Assembly (NCBI GenBank): GCA_945897765.1 | Contig: CAMDGP010000104.1 | Coordinates: 1-7,416 of the forward strand | Source: Chitinophaga pinensis | GTDB lineage: Bacteria > Bacteroidota > Bacteroidia > Flavobacteriales_D > Crocinitomicaceae | DNA: 7,416 nucleotides | Reading direction: 5' to 3' | Part shown: positions 7,230-7,416 of the stretch, one piece after another | Numbering within the stretch: the stretch's first letter is position 1 | How the letters are laid out: the number at the start of each line of letters is the position of its first letter | Notes under the pieces: model-generated | The model's database searches: none | The model's input: the letters and a program-made list of their open reading frames with translations, nothing else | What the model was told of the DNA's origin: nothing | Position numbers and translations under genes: made by a program

Positions 7230-7416
7230 TATTACCCCTCGTTTTTGCACTAATTTCCTATGCCATACCTTCAAAAGGTGTTAAATTTTATGGAATTGTT
7301 GCATCTTTAGTCATATTTTCGGTTACAATCGGACATTTAATTCACTTTGACGTGAAAGAATATATTTCGATTTTTAACCCTAAAACAAACTTACCTTTCG
7401 GATTAACTTTCAAACT
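7217..7416 (+). CDS. nuoM: NADH-quinone oxidoreductase subunit M (ND4-type antiporter-like), 5' part only
   Basis: This reading frame opens within the end of nuoL and runs uninterrupted to the window edge, so the gene is truncated on its 3' side after about 66 codons. The frame is closed upstream by a TAG at 7172-7174 and has no ATG between there and the window end. The only standard start that keeps the whole hydrophobic N-terminus is the TTG at 7217, giving MELLILPLVFALISY, then AIPSKGVKFYGIVASLVIFS and a second segment ending near GLTFK. A first helix with a proline near residue 7, a short polar loop (PSKGVK) and a second helix fit the N-terminus of NuoM. The position directly after nuoL is the conserved place for it. 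The family assignment rests on position and hydrophobic pattern, because the diagnostic central motifs lie beyond the window. The start is less sure than the gene. Confidence 0.82.
   Translation, partial: MELLILPLVFALISYAIPSKGVKFYGIVASLVIFSVTIGHLIHFDVKEYISIFNPKTNLPFGLTFK

Noticed and set aside
1..7416. Internal promoter, terminator, CRISPR, tRNA, insertion sequence or defence-type system
   Set aside because: There is almost no non-coding space (largest gap 9 bases). No repeats, stem-loops followed by T-runs between genes, or non-nuo genes were seen. The whole window is accounted for by one operon.

Overview
This window is a densely packed stretch of a respiratory complex I operon (proton-pumping NADH:quinone oxidoreductase, type I). 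All genes are on the + strand, in the order nuoE-F-G-H-I-J-K-L, followed by the 5' end of nuoM cut off by the window edge. The upstream genes nuoA-D and the downstream nuoN are presumably just outside. About 99% of the window is coding. The largest gap between genes is 9 bases (nuoF-nuoG), and several junctions overlap by 1 to 13 bases. No RNA gene, mobile element, CRISPR array, internal promoter or terminator could be supported.

The organism is most likely a member of the Bacteroidota, probably a Flavobacteriales-like lineage. The reasons are the AT-rich DNA, A-rich rather than GGAGG-type sequence before the start codons, the short NuoG of about 320 residues without the long molybdopterin-type C-terminal region, and protein wording familiar from that group (for example the NuoG segments around PAMCYYSKL and NHPLDCPVCDQAGE, and HTEYSSMKLG in NuoH). 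This assignment rests on recalled family resemblance, not on a search.

Region by region: bases 2-2862 encode the NADH-oxidising N module (NuoE with cluster N1a, NuoF with FMN and N3, NuoG with N1b, N4 and N5). Bases 2862-4444 encode the heel and connecting parts (NuoH, which holds part of the quinone chamber, and NuoI with N6a/N6b). Bases 4441-7416 encode the membrane arm (NuoJ, NuoK, the antiporter-like NuoL and the start of the antiporter-like NuoM). Electrons run NADH - FMN - N3 - N1b/N4/N5 - N6a/N6b - N2 (in NuoB, outside the window) - quinone, and the energy drives proton translocation through NuoH, J/K, L, M and N. Because the NuoE-F-G module is present with its key residues, this is an NADH-linked enzyme rather than the 11-subunit type lacking the NADH module.

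This is essentially a conserved housekeeping operon and I found no undescribed system. The points worth a second look are the altered C-terminal cysteine module of the short NuoG, the non-ATG start of nuoM overlapping nuoL, and the tight start/stop overlaps, which also decide the starts of nuoH and nuoK.
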